A stretch of 64,000 bases of DNA, taken from Flammeovirgaceae bacterium UBA5585. GTDB taxonomy: Bacteria > Bacteroidota > Bacteroidia > Cytophagales > Cyclobacteriaceae. Positions 34,420 to 43,392 of this stretch are shown one piece after another. The stretch spans positions 340,412 through 404,411 of the forward strand of contig DILT01000019.1 in assembly GCA_002425185.1 (NCBI GenBank). The letters run 5' to 3'. Every line of letters starts with the position of its first letter. Positions within the stretch are counted from its first letter, which is position 1. Position numbers and translations under genes: made by a program. The notes beneath the pieces are model-generated. The model did no database searches. It was not told the DNA's origin and saw nothing but the letters and a program-made list of their open reading frames with translations.

Positions 34420-35463
34420 ATGGAAATACAAAACCATACCTTTCATTACAATCAACCGTTTGAACTGGAGTCGGGAGAAAAACTTCCCGGCTTCCAGTTG
34501 CGGTATACTACCCTCGGAAAAATAAATTCCAATCGTTCCAATGTAGTGTGGGTTTGTCATGCCTTAACCGGAAGCGCTGATGTTACGCAATGGTGGAAAG
34601 AATTATTTGAAGAAGAAGGTGCCTTTGATCCGGAACACAACCTGATCGTATGTGCGAATACGTTGGGTGGTTGTTATGGGTCAACAGGCCCCTTATCGGT
34701 TAACCCCGAAACCGGAAAGCCCTGGTTTCACTCCTTTCCATTGCTCACAAACCGCGATGTTGTGAAAGCCTTCGACTTGTTACGCGAGCACCTGCAACTT
34801 ACCAATATCCATACCATCATTGGCGGATCATTGGGCGGACAGCATGCCTTGGAGTGGGTTATCTACCGGCCAAATGTTTTTCAACAGGCTATACTGATAG
34901 CGTGCAATGCCGTTCACTCACCCTGGGGCATTGCATTTAATGAAGCTCAACGCATGGCCATAGAAGCGGATGCATCGTGGAAAAACAACGATGAGCGCGC
35001 AGGGCTGGAAGGTTTAAAGGCAGCACGGGCAATCGCCATACTTTCGTACCGACAGTATTCATCCTTCGCTAAAACTCAGGAGGAAAAAAATACTGAATTG
35101 ATAGATGGTTTTCGTGCATCCACCTATCAGCGCTACCAAGGAGAAAAACTTTCCATGCGTTTCAATGCCTATACCTACTGGATACTTTCAAAAATGATGG
35201 ACAGTCATAATGTGGGCAGGGGAAGAGGTTCTGTCGAACAAGCCCTGAAACAAATTGAATCAAGAACACTTGTTATCGGCATAGACAATGATCTTTTGTT
35301 TCCGGTATCAGAACAAGCGTTCATACAACGGCACATACGCTCAGCCGAGTTAAAGATCATTTCATCAACACACGGACATGATGGATTCCTGATTGAATCC
35401 GATCAGTTAAAAAAAGGCATAAATCAATTTTTTAAAAAGTCACTAAGTACTATTTCAACATGA
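34420..35463 (+). CDS. metX: Homoserine O-acetyltransferase
   Basis: 347 residues, an alpha/beta hydrolase-fold acyltransferase that makes O-acetylhomoserine, the substrate of MetY. The nucleophile Ser lies in GGSLGGQHALEW near residue 138. The catalytic Asp is in GIDNDLLFP and the His in STHGHDGFL. The oxyanion region is NTLGGCYGSTGP. It overlaps the next gene by four bases (ATGA), indicating translational coupling. Acetyl rather than succinyl specificity is inferred from the company of metY. Confidence 0.93.
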   Translation: MEIQNHTFHYNQPFELESGEKLPGFQLRYTTLGKINSNRSNVVWVCHALTGSADVTQWWKELFEEEGAFDPEHNLIVCANTLGGCYGSTGPLSVNPETGKPWFHSFPLLTNRDVVKAFDLLREHLQLTNIHTIIGGSLGGQHALEWVIYRPNVFQQAILIACNAVHSPWGIAFNEAQRMAIEADASWKNNDERAGLEGLKAARAIAILSYRQYSSFAKTQEEKNTELIDGFRASTYQRYQGEKLSMRFNAYTYWILSKMMDSHNVGRGRGSVEQALKQIESRTLVIGIDNDLLFPVSEQAFIQRHIRSAELKIISSTHGHDGFLIESDQLKKGINQFFKKSLSTIST

Positions 35464-36689
35464 GAAAGAATTTAACATTAGGCCTGTTCGGTTTCGGATG
35501 TGTAGGACAGGGGTTATACCATGTGTTAAACGAGACACACGGAATTAAAGCAACCATCAAAAAGATTTGCATTAAAAATCCGGAGAAATCACGTTTACTT
35601 CCGCAAGAATATTTTACGCTCGCCAAAGAAGATATTCTTAACGACCCGGAAATTGATGTAGTGGTGGAACTTATTGATGATGCCAACGCAGCCTATCAAA
35701 TTGTAAGGCAGGCCCTGCAAAACGGTAAACATGTGGTTACGGCCAACAAAAAAATGCTGGCCGAAAACCTGGAAGAGATTTTTCAACTCCAGCAGCAGTT
35801 TGATCGCTCAGTGCTTTATGAGGGTGCCGTTTGCGGAAGTATTCCCATCCTTCGCAACCTGGAAGAATATTATGACAATGATCTGATCTCAGGCATAGAG
35901 GGGATTTTCAATGGGTCGACCAACTACATCCTTACCAAAGTTTTTGAAGAGCGAAAAAATTATACTGATGCCTTACGACAAGCACAGGAACTTGGCTTTG
36001 CCGAAAGTGATCCGAGCCTGGATGTAAAGGGATTCGATCCTAAATTCAAACTGGCCATTGCCATCACGCATGCCTTTGGTGTGTTCGTTAAACCTGAAAA
36101 CATCCTGAATATTGGTATTAACACTATCAGCGATCTGGATTTAAAATTTGCACGGGAAAAAGGATATGGAATCAAACTGATTGCCCGAGCCGTAAAAACA
36201 GACAATCAGGTATTCGGACTGGTGGCCCCTCAATTTATCGATGCCCATCATCCGCTAGCTTCTGTGCGTAATGAGTTTAATGCAGTAACTGTGCAAGGGG
36301 CGTTTTCTGAAAAGCAACTTTTTATTGGTAAAGGTGCCGGCAGCTACCCAACCGGATCAGCAGTACTCTCAGACATTTCAGCGTTGACGTACGACTACCG
36401 GTATGAGTACAAAAAGCTGCATCAGGCAGAGGACATTCAATATTCCACCCGTGCTTCCATTGAGTCTTTTGTGCGGTTTCCTCACGGAACCAAAATTTCC
36501 ATTCAAGACTTTGAGGAATTCCAGTCGGGCTATGCGGCAAACGGCCAGCACTATATGCTGGGAAGGGTGAGCCTTGAAAAGCTAGCGGAGTGGTCGCGGT
36601 GGGAAAATGTTGGTATTATATTATCCCCGGAGGCTTTATTTGTAAATAAACCTGTGAAGAGTGAAATGTTAGAATACACAGCTGCTTGA
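35460..36689 (+). CDS. Homoserine dehydrogenase
   Basis: 409 residues. It reduces aspartate semialdehyde to homoserine and so supplies MetX. NAD-binding GLFGFGCVGQG starts near residue 8; VVTANKKML and the GIFNGSTNYIL segment are characteristic, and ESDPSLDVKGFDPKFKLA carries the catalytic Asp/Lys region. A short C-terminal domain is present but no aspartokinase fusion. This monofunctional copy is embedded in the methionine operon, so it probably serves that branch. Confidence 0.93.
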   Translation: MRKNLTLGLFGFGCVGQGLYHVLNETHGIKATIKKICIKNPEKSRLLPQEYFTLAKEDILNDPEIDVVVELIDDANAAYQIVRQALQNGKHVVTANKKMLAENLEEIFQLQQQFDRSVLYEGAVCGSIPILRNLEEYYDNDLISGIEGIFNGSTNYILTKVFEERKNYTDALRQAQELGFAESDPSLDVKGFDPKFKLAIAITHAFGVFVKPENILNIGINTISDLDLKFAREKGYGIKLIARAVKTDNQVFGLVAPQFIDAHHPLASVRNEFNAVTVQGAFSEKQLFIGKGAGSYPTGSAVLSDISALTYDYRYEYKKLHQAEDIQYSTRASIESFVRFPHGTKISIQDFEEFQSGYAANGQHYMLGRVSLEKLAEWSRWENVGIILSPEALFVNKPVKSEMLEYTAA

Positions 36690-36743
36690 AATGAAAATTG
36701 AGTGCTGTTATATTAAGTTGACATCAAAACCGTTAATAAATGA

Positions 36744-37556
36744 ATGAAAGTAATCACCTATCTGTTTGTAATTGCCTTGTGTCATCAGCTCGTTGCCCGA
36801 CAACAAACTCCGGATATTGATTGGCAGAACCCGAAAGACACATTGATTATCAATCGGGCAATTTCGCTTTTTGATGCAAACAATTTTAGTGAGACTCTTA
36901 AGGAACTGAAAAAACTACCATCAAAATATTACTCGCTGCAACCCGGAATACAAAGGCTTAATGGATTATCTCATTATTACTTAAAAAACTATTCGGAGGC
37001 CATCAATTCATTTAACCTTGCGCTCAGATATGCACCGGAAGCCATCGAAATTTATTATGATAGAGCATTCGCATGGATGAATTGGGGGAGGTACAAAGAA
37101 GCAGCTTCAGACTTTGAAGTTTATACAGTTCACTTCCCAGATAGTAAAGATGTTATTGTGAATATTGCATATTGTATGGCAAATATCACTAACGATGCTA
37201 ATGCAATAAAGTTCTTGGAAAAATATGAGGATAAGGATACGTTGATTTACAATGCATTGGCGTTTTACTATGTTGACCAGGAAAACTATGCAAAAGCTAT
37301 TGAGCAATGGACAAAGGCCCTGAAATTAAATCCAAAATATGCAGCCGGCTTAGAACATCTTACGGTCACTTATATTGATCTTTACGATTTTGAAAAAGCA
37401 CTTGAATTAATAAACAGGCTAATTGAACTTAAACCAAAGTACGGAAGGGCGCATTACATTAGGGGAGTAATTTTTGATGAGATCGGTTTTAGCGAAAAAG
37501 CGGAAGAATCCTATACTGTAGCTCGTAAACTTGGATACGAATGGGATGACTTTTGA
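36744..37556 (+). CDS. Exported TPR protein
   Basis: 270 residues with a signal peptide (MKVITYLFVIALCHQLVA). At least five tetratricopeptide-type units follow (LNGLSHYYLKNYSEAINSF; YYDRAFAWMNWGRYKEAASDF; LAFYYVDQENYAKAIEQW; AHYIRGVIFDEIGFSEKAE). It is probably a periplasmic scaffold. It opens an AT-rich stretch of short genes unlike the flanking metabolic genes. The partner is unknown. Confidence 0.75.
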   Translation: MKVITYLFVIALCHQLVARQQTPDIDWQNPKDTLIINRAISLFDANNFSETLKELKKLPSKYYSLQPGIQRLNGLSHYYLKNYSEAINSFNLALRYAPEAIEIYYDRAFAWMNWGRYKEAASDFEVYTVHFPDSKDVIVNIAYCMANITNDANAIKFLEKYEDKDTLIYNALAFYYVDQENYAKAIEQWTKALKLNPKYAAGLEHLTVTYIDLYDFEKALELINRLIELKPKYGRAHYIRGVIFDEIGFSEKAEESYTVARKLGYEWDDF

Positions 37557-37582
37557 TCAACCCATAAAAATGTAACTTTCAA

Positions 37583-38080
37583 ATGAAATTGATTAATAAA
37601 AAAATTATCGCGAGAGAGTTTTTATTAATTGTTAGCTCAGTTGCTGGCGCTGCAATTTTTCTTTCGGTCCTTTTAATAAGAAATGAAATGTTCCTTCAAA
37701 AACGTAATAAAATCAAAAATGAAATTGAAAATACAAAATATGAAATTGAAAATATTCAATTGCTATCATCAGCAACAAAAAGAAAAATTGAATCAAGTCA
37801 ACTTAATGATCCTTTAGGTATTCTCACACCTGCAAAAACAGATGAAAAGCCCATTAATGAAGACAGTATTTACTGGGCGAATTTTCAACGCTCGAACAAT
37901 CTTCATAACACTTTACATAATCTGGAAGCACAGCTAAAAACAAATTCTACCAAGAGATTGACCATGGATGAGATCAGGCAATTCACCTTAGTAGCATTTC
38001 TGTGCATGCTAATTATCGTGTACCCAATCCGCTTAACAATTTGGTCAATTAAGATATTGAGATTGAAGGAGAAAAATTAA
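37583..38080 (+). CDS. Unknown protein with two membrane segments and a coiled coil
   Basis: 165 residues. A transmembrane helix at about 10-30 (FLLIVSSVAGAAIFLSVLLI), then a Lys/Glu/Asn-rich coiled-coil region (KNEIENTKYEIENIQLL) to about residue 65. A second hydrophobic helix lies at about 135-155 (FTLVAFLCMLIIVYPIRLTI). Strongly AT-rich codon use. No family recognised. It lies between a TPR protein and another small membrane protein, all co-oriented. Confidence 0.6.
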   Translation: MKLINKKIIAREFLLIVSSVAGAAIFLSVLLIRNEMFLQKRNKIKNEIENTKYEIENIQLLSSATKRKIESSQLNDPLGILTPAKTDEKPINEDSIYWANFQRSNNLHNTLHNLEAQLKTNSTKRLTMDEIRQFTLVAFLCMLIIVYPIRLTIWSIKILRLKEKN

Positions 38081-38081
38081 T

Positions 38082-38423
38082 TTGATATTCTTGATAAAAG
38101 TAATTGATTTTATAAAAAGCAACTTTAGGGCAATTGACAAGCCACACTCACCTTATCTATTACTTGCAGCATTGCAAGGAATTATTATTTATTCTTTTTC
38201 AATTGGGATACTATTAGGAATGATATTTACTTTAATAAGATTAAAACGCTCTTACCCTATGCCTATCTTGATTTTAGGCATCCCACTTTTCGTGGTTCTT
38301 GTAGGGATTTTGACTATAGTATTTGTACTGACGGTAAATAATTTCTTTTACTATATACTTACCCCGTTTTATAAAAAATTTCTTTCACTTATATCAAAAA
38401 AATTGAATGACTTCAATAAATAG
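38082..38423 (+). CDS. Small two-helix membrane protein of unknown function
   Basis: Up to 113 residues from a TTG start; no ATG is available near the 5' end, so the start is uncertain. Hydrophobic helices lie at about 25-48 (LLLAALQGIIIYSFSIGILLG) and 58-83 (ILILGIPLFVVLVGILTIVF). It begins one base after the stop of the preceding gene, suggesting an operon of three. AT-rich. Not recognised. Confidence 0.5.
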   Translation: MIFLIKVIDFIKSNFRAIDKPHSPYLLLAALQGIIIYSFSIGILLGMIFTLIRLKRSYPMPILILGIPLFVVLVGILTIVFVLTVNNFFYYILTPFYKKFLSLISKKLNDFNK

Positions 38424-38466
38424 TCAGATATAACAAAACATCAATCATCCCTTAACTTAATTTCAA

Positions 38467-38924
38467 TTATTCAAAACGTAAACCTCTTCGAAAATCCTCA
38501 ATTTTTTTTCTTGCATCAATCCTATCGCCATAAAGGTAGTCACCATCAACATCTGGAACCAGATCAATCATTCTGCTACCATACTTAACCTTAAAAATTT
38601 TTCCCAACTCAATAAACCTCTCAAAATATTCATAGGCCAATACTTCTTTCCAAATTAATTTACCTTTATGTGTGATCTCAATAAATTTTTCATCACCCCT
38701 CTGGGTTTCCCTTAAAATGAAAGCCATAAAACTATCATTCAAATCGGGCAAATGGCTGATGTCTGTCAGCAAGGAAGCTCGCCATTTTTCCCTATAGGCC
38801 ATTACAACTGATGCGGCTCGTTTATCTGCCTCAGAACCATGGGCAAATGTTTCAGCAATAGAGGGGAATAAAATTAGACCTGGAATTCGTTCATGACACT
38901 TTGGGCAATGGATCTCAAATCCAT
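38467..38924 (-). pseudogene. Zinc-ribbon-containing unknown protein, reading frame disrupted at its start
   Basis: The ATG-initiated part is 111 residues from 38802, but the same frame is open upstream and reads GFEIHCPKCHERIPGL before it, a plausible zinc-binding CxxCH. No start codon exists in that frame. The ATG at 38924-38922, which overlaps the stop of the preceding frame (TAATG) and has GGGGAGGAT before it, is one base out of frame. One extra G would give a 152-residue protein starting MGFEIHCPKC. This points to a single-base deletion or a sequence error. The function is unknown. Confidence 0.5.
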
Positions 38925-39157
38925 TATATCCTCCCCTTTCTTGCCTTTATTTTATCTTCAAAAATTTGATTTGAAGTAAATTTCTCTTGCAGCTTTTGGA
39001 TAAAGTTCATCTGTTCTCTTTCAAGTTTCCAATTACTGGTATAGAGGCCATTAAAAGTAAGAGAAAATTCGTTTTTAATTTCATTTTGCAAAGCCTCTTT
39101 ACTTAGGTAATGACCTTGAAGTCGCTTTAAAATCCTATTGATAAAATCTAATTTATT
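38924..39157 (-). pseudogene. Open frame without start codon, probable C-terminal part of the 39148 protein
   Basis: About 77 codons reading NKLDFINRILKRLQGHYLS and later KLEREQMNFIQKLQEKF, ending TAA. It looks like genuine helical protein but has no usable start near its 5' end. It begins exactly where the 226-residue protein stops, in the -1 frame. One extra T in AAATTAG would fuse them into about 300 residues. It may be a frameshifted tail or an independent gene with an unusual start. Confidence 0.45.
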
Positions 39158-39828
39158 CCTTCTTTAATAATAAAAGGATGGCTAATGTCACTAACATCTA
39201 TTGCAGTAATTAATTTGTTTTTAACAAATTCCAGATCTCCGAAATCAAAAATTCTATATGGAAGCACATCTTCGGAGACGGGCACACAGAATATAAAAGG
39301 GAAATCAGCCTCACCGGCTTTAAAATTAAGTCTTTGATTGTAACTCTTAAATCTTCCATTGAAACGAATTAAAAATGTATCAGTAACCAAAGTAGCCGGC
39401 CACCCTCTGGCCCAGTTCGCACCCAATGAAGTTCCGCCTCTTATAGCAGTACTTTTAAGCCGTTGATCCTCAAAAATCTTCACACAATGTTGGGCGATAT
39501 AAGGCCCGTAACTCCAAACAACTACATAGTCAATATGTACCACATGGCCGCCAAAATGAAATTGAGTATGTAAGTGCCTTCTGTTATTTTCTCCTGCAGC
39601 AATGCAATCAACTTCCTCAAATATCAGTTCGTTTGGAAAATTACGTTCCTTCCAAAGTTTGCCCTGTGCACTAAAATACTTTGGCGATTCATTGTTCAAG
39701 GAAAGAACTGAGATATTGCTATCTCCATAAATTATTTCTTCTCTATAATTTTTGGAAATAATAAAAGTTGTAGCCTGCTCTAAATTGAATTCTGAGGGAC
39801 ATGTGAATTGCTTTATCATAAATATCAA
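39148..39828 (-). CDS. Unknown protein, possibly truncated at its C-terminus
   Basis: 226 residues (an ATG three codons in is also possible). Soluble, with HLHTQFHFGGHVVHIDYVVVW in the middle (several His) and RGGTSLGANWARGWPATLV later. No known domain recognised. AT-rich and unlike the neighbouring core genes. The downstream frame suggests the original protein was about 75 residues longer. It seems to form a small cassette with the CxxC protein after it; the role is unknown. Confidence 0.55.
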   Translation of the reverse strand: MIFMIKQFTCPSEFNLEQATTFIISKNYREEIIYGDSNISVLSLNNESPKYFSAQGKLWKERNFPNELIFEEVDCIAAGENNRRHLHTQFHFGGHVVHIDYVVVWSYGPYIAQHCVKIFEDQRLKSTAIRGGTSLGANWARGWPATLVTDTFLIRFNGRFKSYNQRLNFKAGEADFPFIFCVPVSEDVLPYRIFDFGDLEFVKNKLITAIDVSDISHPFIIKEGIN

Positions 39829-40074
39829 TTTTAGATTTGAAAATCCAGAAACTAAATCATGTATGAGGCTTAAGCGAAAACCGTTGATTAGCAGAAGCTC
39901 ACATCATTTCGCCACCGTGGTGGTTTTACCCGGTTGGCATCCATTTAAGGATTCTGGATGATCTTCAAAAATAGCAATAAAAACGACTTATCTAATCGAC
40001 TTTTTGCTAAGGGAATATTGGGAACATATTTGAAAAAACTGTGTTTTTATATACAGTTTAACGCCAGGGTACAA

Positions 40075-40082
40075 TATATTTG
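40075..40082 (+). promoter_or_regulatory. -7 element for nqrF
   Basis: TATATTTG fits TAnnTTTG, with the start codon 24 bp downstream. No clear -33 at the right distance. The remaining bases of the 39829-40105 gap show nothing I can name. Confidence 0.5.
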
Positions 40083-40105
40083 TGACCCATAAAACCTGAT
40101 TTTCA

Positions 40106-41404
40106 ATGGTCATTGCAACGTCAATTCTAGCTTTTACATTCATTATTCTTCTATTGGTTGCCCTGTTGCTGTTTGCGCAGACAAAATTGGTGCAGTCGGG
40201 CCCGGTAAAACTCATTATTAATGGCGATGAGCAAAATCCGGTTACCGTTTCAGCCGGATCATCCTTATTGACCACCCTGGCCAACCAAAAGATATTTATC
40301 CCCTCTGCCTGTGGCGGTGGTGGAACCTGTGCTATGTGCAAGTGCGTGGTAGAAGATGGCGGTGGCGATGTTTTACCCACCGAACTCGGCCACTTGAGCC
40401 GTAAAGAAAAAGCTGACCATGTTCGCCTGAGCTGCCAGGTGAAAGTAAAACAGGATATGCGCATTCGCATTCCGGAAGAAATTTTTGGTATCAAGAAGTG
40501 GGAATGTGAAGTCGTCTCCAACTACAACGTGTCAACGTTCATTAAAGAATTTGTAGTGAAATTACCGGCAGGCGAAACCTTGAATTTCGAAGCCGGTGGA
40601 TATATCCAAATTGACGTTCCTCCTGTACATGTGGATTTCAAAACCATGGACATTGCACCACATCCTGAACTGGGTCATAAACCCGATGTTTTTCAAAGCG
40701 ATTGGGATAAGTTCAAGTTGTGGGATTTGAAAATGAAAAACGATGAGCCCATCTTCCGCGCGTACTCGATGGCTAACCACCCGGCTGAAGGAAATATTGT
40801 AATGCTGAACATTCGTATCGCCACGCCACCGTGGGATCGCGCCAATAATAAATGGATGGATGTTAACCCGGGTATTTGTTCATCGTATGTATTCTCCCGT
40901 AAGCCTGGTGATAAGGTAACCATTTCAGGTCCTTATGGAGAATTTCATATAAACCCTACCCAGCGCGAAATGATTTACATTGGTGGTGGTGCCGGTATGG
41001 CGCCCTTGCGGGCCCAGGTCTTCCACTTATTCCATACTGAAAAAACAAATCGTAAAGTATCATACTGGTATGGCGGCCGTTCCAAGAAAGAACTATTTTA
41101 TGTTGAACACTTCCGCAAAATCGAAGAGCAGTTCCCGAACTTCCAGTTCAATATTGCTTTGTCCGAGCCACTTCCCGATGACAACTGGAAAGTGAAAAAA
41201 AGTCTGGATGATAAAGAAGCTGACGGGTACATTGGCTTTATTCATCAATCCTTATACGATAATTATCTTAAAAATCATCCTTCACCAGAGGATGTCGAAT
41301 ACTACCTGTGCGGACCTCCGTTGATGAACGCTGCCGTGTTAAAAATGCTGGATGACATGGGCATACCTAAAGAAAACATCCGCTTTGACGACTTTGGTGG
41401 GTAA
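40106..41404 (+). CDS. nqrF: Na+-translocating NADH:quinone oxidoreductase subunit F
   Basis: 432 residues, the NADH-oxidising subunit of the Na+-pumping NQR complex. One N-terminal transmembrane helix (residues about 7-27). A 2Fe-2S ferredoxin domain has cysteines in SACGGGGTCAMCKC and LSCQ. The FAD-binding motif RAYSMANHP and NAD-binding GGGAGMAPLRAQ follow, and it ends in FDDFGG as NqrF does. The other five nqr genes are not adjacent, and nqrF has its own promoter and terminator, so here it is a separate unit. Confidence 0.95.
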   Translation: MVIATSILAFTFIILLLVALLLFAQTKLVQSGPVKLIINGDEQNPVTVSAGSSLLTTLANQKIFIPSACGGGGTCAMCKCVVEDGGGDVLPTELGHLSRKEKADHVRLSCQVKVKQDMRIRIPEEIFGIKKWECEVVSNYNVSTFIKEFVVKLPAGETLNFEAGGYIQIDVPPVHVDFKTMDIAPHPELGHKPDVFQSDWDKFKLWDLKMKNDEPIFRAYSMANHPAEGNIVMLNIRIATPPWDRANNKWMDVNPGICSSYVFSRKPGDKVTISGPYGEFHINPTQREMIYIGGGAGMAPLRAQVFHLFHTEKTNRKVSYWYGGRSKKELFYVEHFRKIEEQFPNFQFNIALSEPLPDDNWKVKKSLDDKEADGYIGFIHQSLYDNYLKNHPSPEDVEYYLCGPPLMNAAVLKMLDDMGIPKENIRFDDFGG

Positions 41405-41427
41405 TTCAAAATTCTAATTTTCCATAC

Positions 41428-41462
41428 AAAAAGCCCTTGGAACATTTCAAGGGCTTTTTGTT
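41428..41462 (+). terminator. Rho-independent terminator of nqrF
   Basis: Perfect 12-bp stem AAAAAGCCCTTG / CAAGGGCTTTTT, loop of 8, followed by GTTT. It is 23 bp after the nqrF stop and 9 bp before the MntA-type gene. Confidence 0.92.
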
Positions 41463-41471
41463 TAACTTCGC

Positions 41472-41759
41472 ATGATGACAGTTGAGGAAATTAAGCACAT
41501 TGTTGAACCCATCCTTAGCCGGAACCAGGTTAAGCGAGCTTCCTTATTCGGTTCACATGCTAAAAAAACCAATCACCCTAATAGTGATATAGACATACTG
41601 GTTGAGTTAGACGACTCCATGAGTTTATTGGATTTTGTTGGTATTAAACTCGAATTGGAAGATGCCCTCCAACGAAAAGTGGATTTAGTGGAATACGATG
41701 CTATTAAGCCAGCTTTACGAAAGTCCATCCTCAAAAGCGAAGTATCAATTTATGGGTGA
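41472..41759 (+). CDS. mntA: MntA-type minimal nucleotidyltransferase antitoxin
   Basis: 95 residues. The nucleotidyltransferase signature GSH followed by DID is intact: LFGSHAKKT at about 26-32 and SDIDILVEL with Asp39 and Asp41. In characterised MntA/HepT (type VII) systems the transferase adds AMP to the toxin tyrosine and inactivates it. The 3' end overlaps the HepT start by eight bases, ensuring paired translation. Confidence 0.87.
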   Translation: MMTVEEIKHIVEPILSRNQVKRASLFGSHAKKTNHPNSDIDILVELDDSMSLLDFVGIKLELEDALQRKVDLVEYDAIKPALRKSILKSEVSIYG

Positions 41760-42102
41760 GAAAAGAGAGATACGGCATTTTGTAGATGATATACATGATT
41801 CTATTGTGAAAATTCTTGAATACTCAGAAAACCTAAAGGAGGATGAATTTAAAGTCAATACCGAAAAACAGGATGCAATAATCAGGAGAATTGAAATAAT
41901 AGGTGAAGCAGTAAAAAATATACCTGATGAAGTTAGATCAACTTTTCCTGATGTGCCCTGGAGAAAAATTGCGGGACTAAGAGATGTGGTGATACATCAT
42001 TATTTTGGAGTGAAGCCCGATCGCATTTGGAAGATTATCCACCAGGATTTACCTCATCTCAAAACACAAATAGAACAAATCAAACTTCGATTTAAGAATT
42101 AA
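41752..42102 (+). CDS. hepT: HepT-type HEPN ribonuclease toxin
   Basis: 116 residues from the ATG at 41752; the frame extends upstream inside mntA, but MGEKREIRHFVDDIHD is the normal family start. The catalytic RX4HXY motif is Arg77, His82 and Tyr84 in LRDVVIHHYF. HEPN toxins cleave RNA, and Tyr84 would be the residue AMPylated by MntA. It overlaps the antitoxin gene by eight bases. Confidence 0.88.
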   Translation: MGEKREIRHFVDDIHDSIVKILEYSENLKEDEFKVNTEKQDAIIRRIEIIGEAVKNIPDEVRSTFPDVPWRKIAGLRDVVIHHYFGVKPDRIWKIIHQDLPHLKTQIEQIKLRFKN

Positions 42103-42105
42103 CCT

Positions 42106-43266
42106 ATGGATTTAACCATCTTCTTCTCCCCGCTTGACGAATCCATTTATTCAAACATTGCTTCTACCTCCTCCTTTTACAAAAGCATACGCGTCTTCAG
42201 CGACAAAATGCCCGACTACAAAGATGCCCACATTGCATTGCTGGGTGTAAAAGAAAACAGAGGAGCAGGTGATAACACGGGCACCGCCAAGGCAGCCGAT
42301 GAGATAAGAAAAAAACTATACGCCCTAAAAAAGGGTAATGGCAAATACCGGATTGTTGACCTGGGCAATTTAAACCCGGGGCACGATTTACAGGAAACCT
42401 ACACGCGCATCAGTGAGGTGTGCCGCATCCTGTTGGAGAACAACGTACTCCCTGTTATCCTGGGTGGTTCACACGATCTCGACTATGGTCAGTATTCAGC
42501 TTATGAAACCATGGAAAAACTCATCAGCTTATTAAATGTTGATGCGTTTCTTGACCTGGAAGACAGTCGCGATACCCCCGCGCATCGCCAGCATATTCAT
42601 AAAATTTTATTACACGAGCCAAACTATCTGTTCAGTTATACACACCTGGCCTACCAAAGCTACCTGATTGATGCCTCTTCGGTGGCTGTGCTGGAAAAAC
42701 TCTACTTCGAAGCATTCCGCATCGGGCAAATGCGCACCAACCTGCAGGAAATGGAGCCCGTTATCCGCAATGCCGATATGCTTTCGTTCGACATCACCGC
42801 CATCAAATCGGCTGATGCCCCCGGCAATGCCAACGCACAACCCTTCGGACTATCCGGGGAAGAAGCCTGCCAGATCTGCTGGTATGCGGGGCAAAACGAA
42901 AAATTAAGTTCAGTCGGTTTTTATGAATACAATCCCGACTTCGATGATGTACACAAGAAAACAGCCAGCGTAGTGGCTACCATGGTGTGGTATTTTATTG
43001 AGGGATACTATCACCGTAAAAAAGAACAGAACTTCCGTAGTAACGACTTTTTAAAATATGTGGTAGCCATGCCGGTGGAAAACGAAACCATTACCTTTTA
43101 CAAAAGTAAACTCAGTGAACGTTGGTGGATGGAAGTACCCTACCCGGGCGGATTGGAACGCTATGCGCGCAACAGCATTGCCCCATGCAGCTATAACGAT
43201 TACCAAGTTGCTACTAAGGGTGAAGTACCAGAGCGATACATCAGTATGGTGGCAAAGTTGGGTTAG
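42106..43266 (+). CDS. Formimidoylglutamase-like ureohydrolase (arginase fold)
   Basis: 386 residues. Arginase superfamily fold: LLGVKENRGAGDN, GGSHDLDYGQY near residue 120, and SFDITAIKSADAPG near residue 226, with EYNPDFD late. Bacteroidota members are usually annotated as formimidoylglutamase (histidine degradation). Metal-ligand motifs deviate: the expected DAHxD is VDAFLDL, and the second Asp of SxDxD is Thr. Manganese binding and activity are thus uncertain. No hut genes are adjacent. It starts 3 bp after hepT. Confidence 0.75.
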   Translation: MDLTIFFSPLDESIYSNIASTSSFYKSIRVFSDKMPDYKDAHIALLGVKENRGAGDNTGTAKAADEIRKKLYALKKGNGKYRIVDLGNLNPGHDLQETYTRISEVCRILLENNVLPVILGGSHDLDYGQYSAYETMEKLISLLNVDAFLDLEDSRDTPAHRQHIHKILLHEPNYLFSYTHLAYQSYLIDASSVAVLEKLYFEAFRIGQMRTNLQEMEPVIRNADMLSFDITAIKSADAPGNANAQPFGLSGEEACQICWYAGQNEKLSSVGFYEYNPDFDDVHKKTASVVATMVWYFIEGYYHRKKEQNFRSNDFLKYVVAMPVENETITFYKSKLSERWWMEVPYPGGLERYARNSIAPCSYNDYQVATKGEVPERYISMVAKLG

Positions 43267-43392
43267 TTTAGAACAGGTTAATCACTCATTCAAGATATAG
43301 CTTATCTACTTTGATCTGGTATACTACAATCAGACAACTTGATCCTATCTCAACACGTAATTACTTGATCTGGCTACGGCATACCCCAACGA

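Noticed and set aside
39988..40521. 177-codon minus-strand frame
   Set aside because: Antisense to the ferredoxin domain of nqrF; composition is Ser/Pro-rich as expected for a shadow frame.
43338..43377. TTGAT half-sites after the ygiD stop
   Set aside because: Neither has the paired ATCAA at the right distance and no promoter elements follow, so not a fourth copy of the composite promoter.
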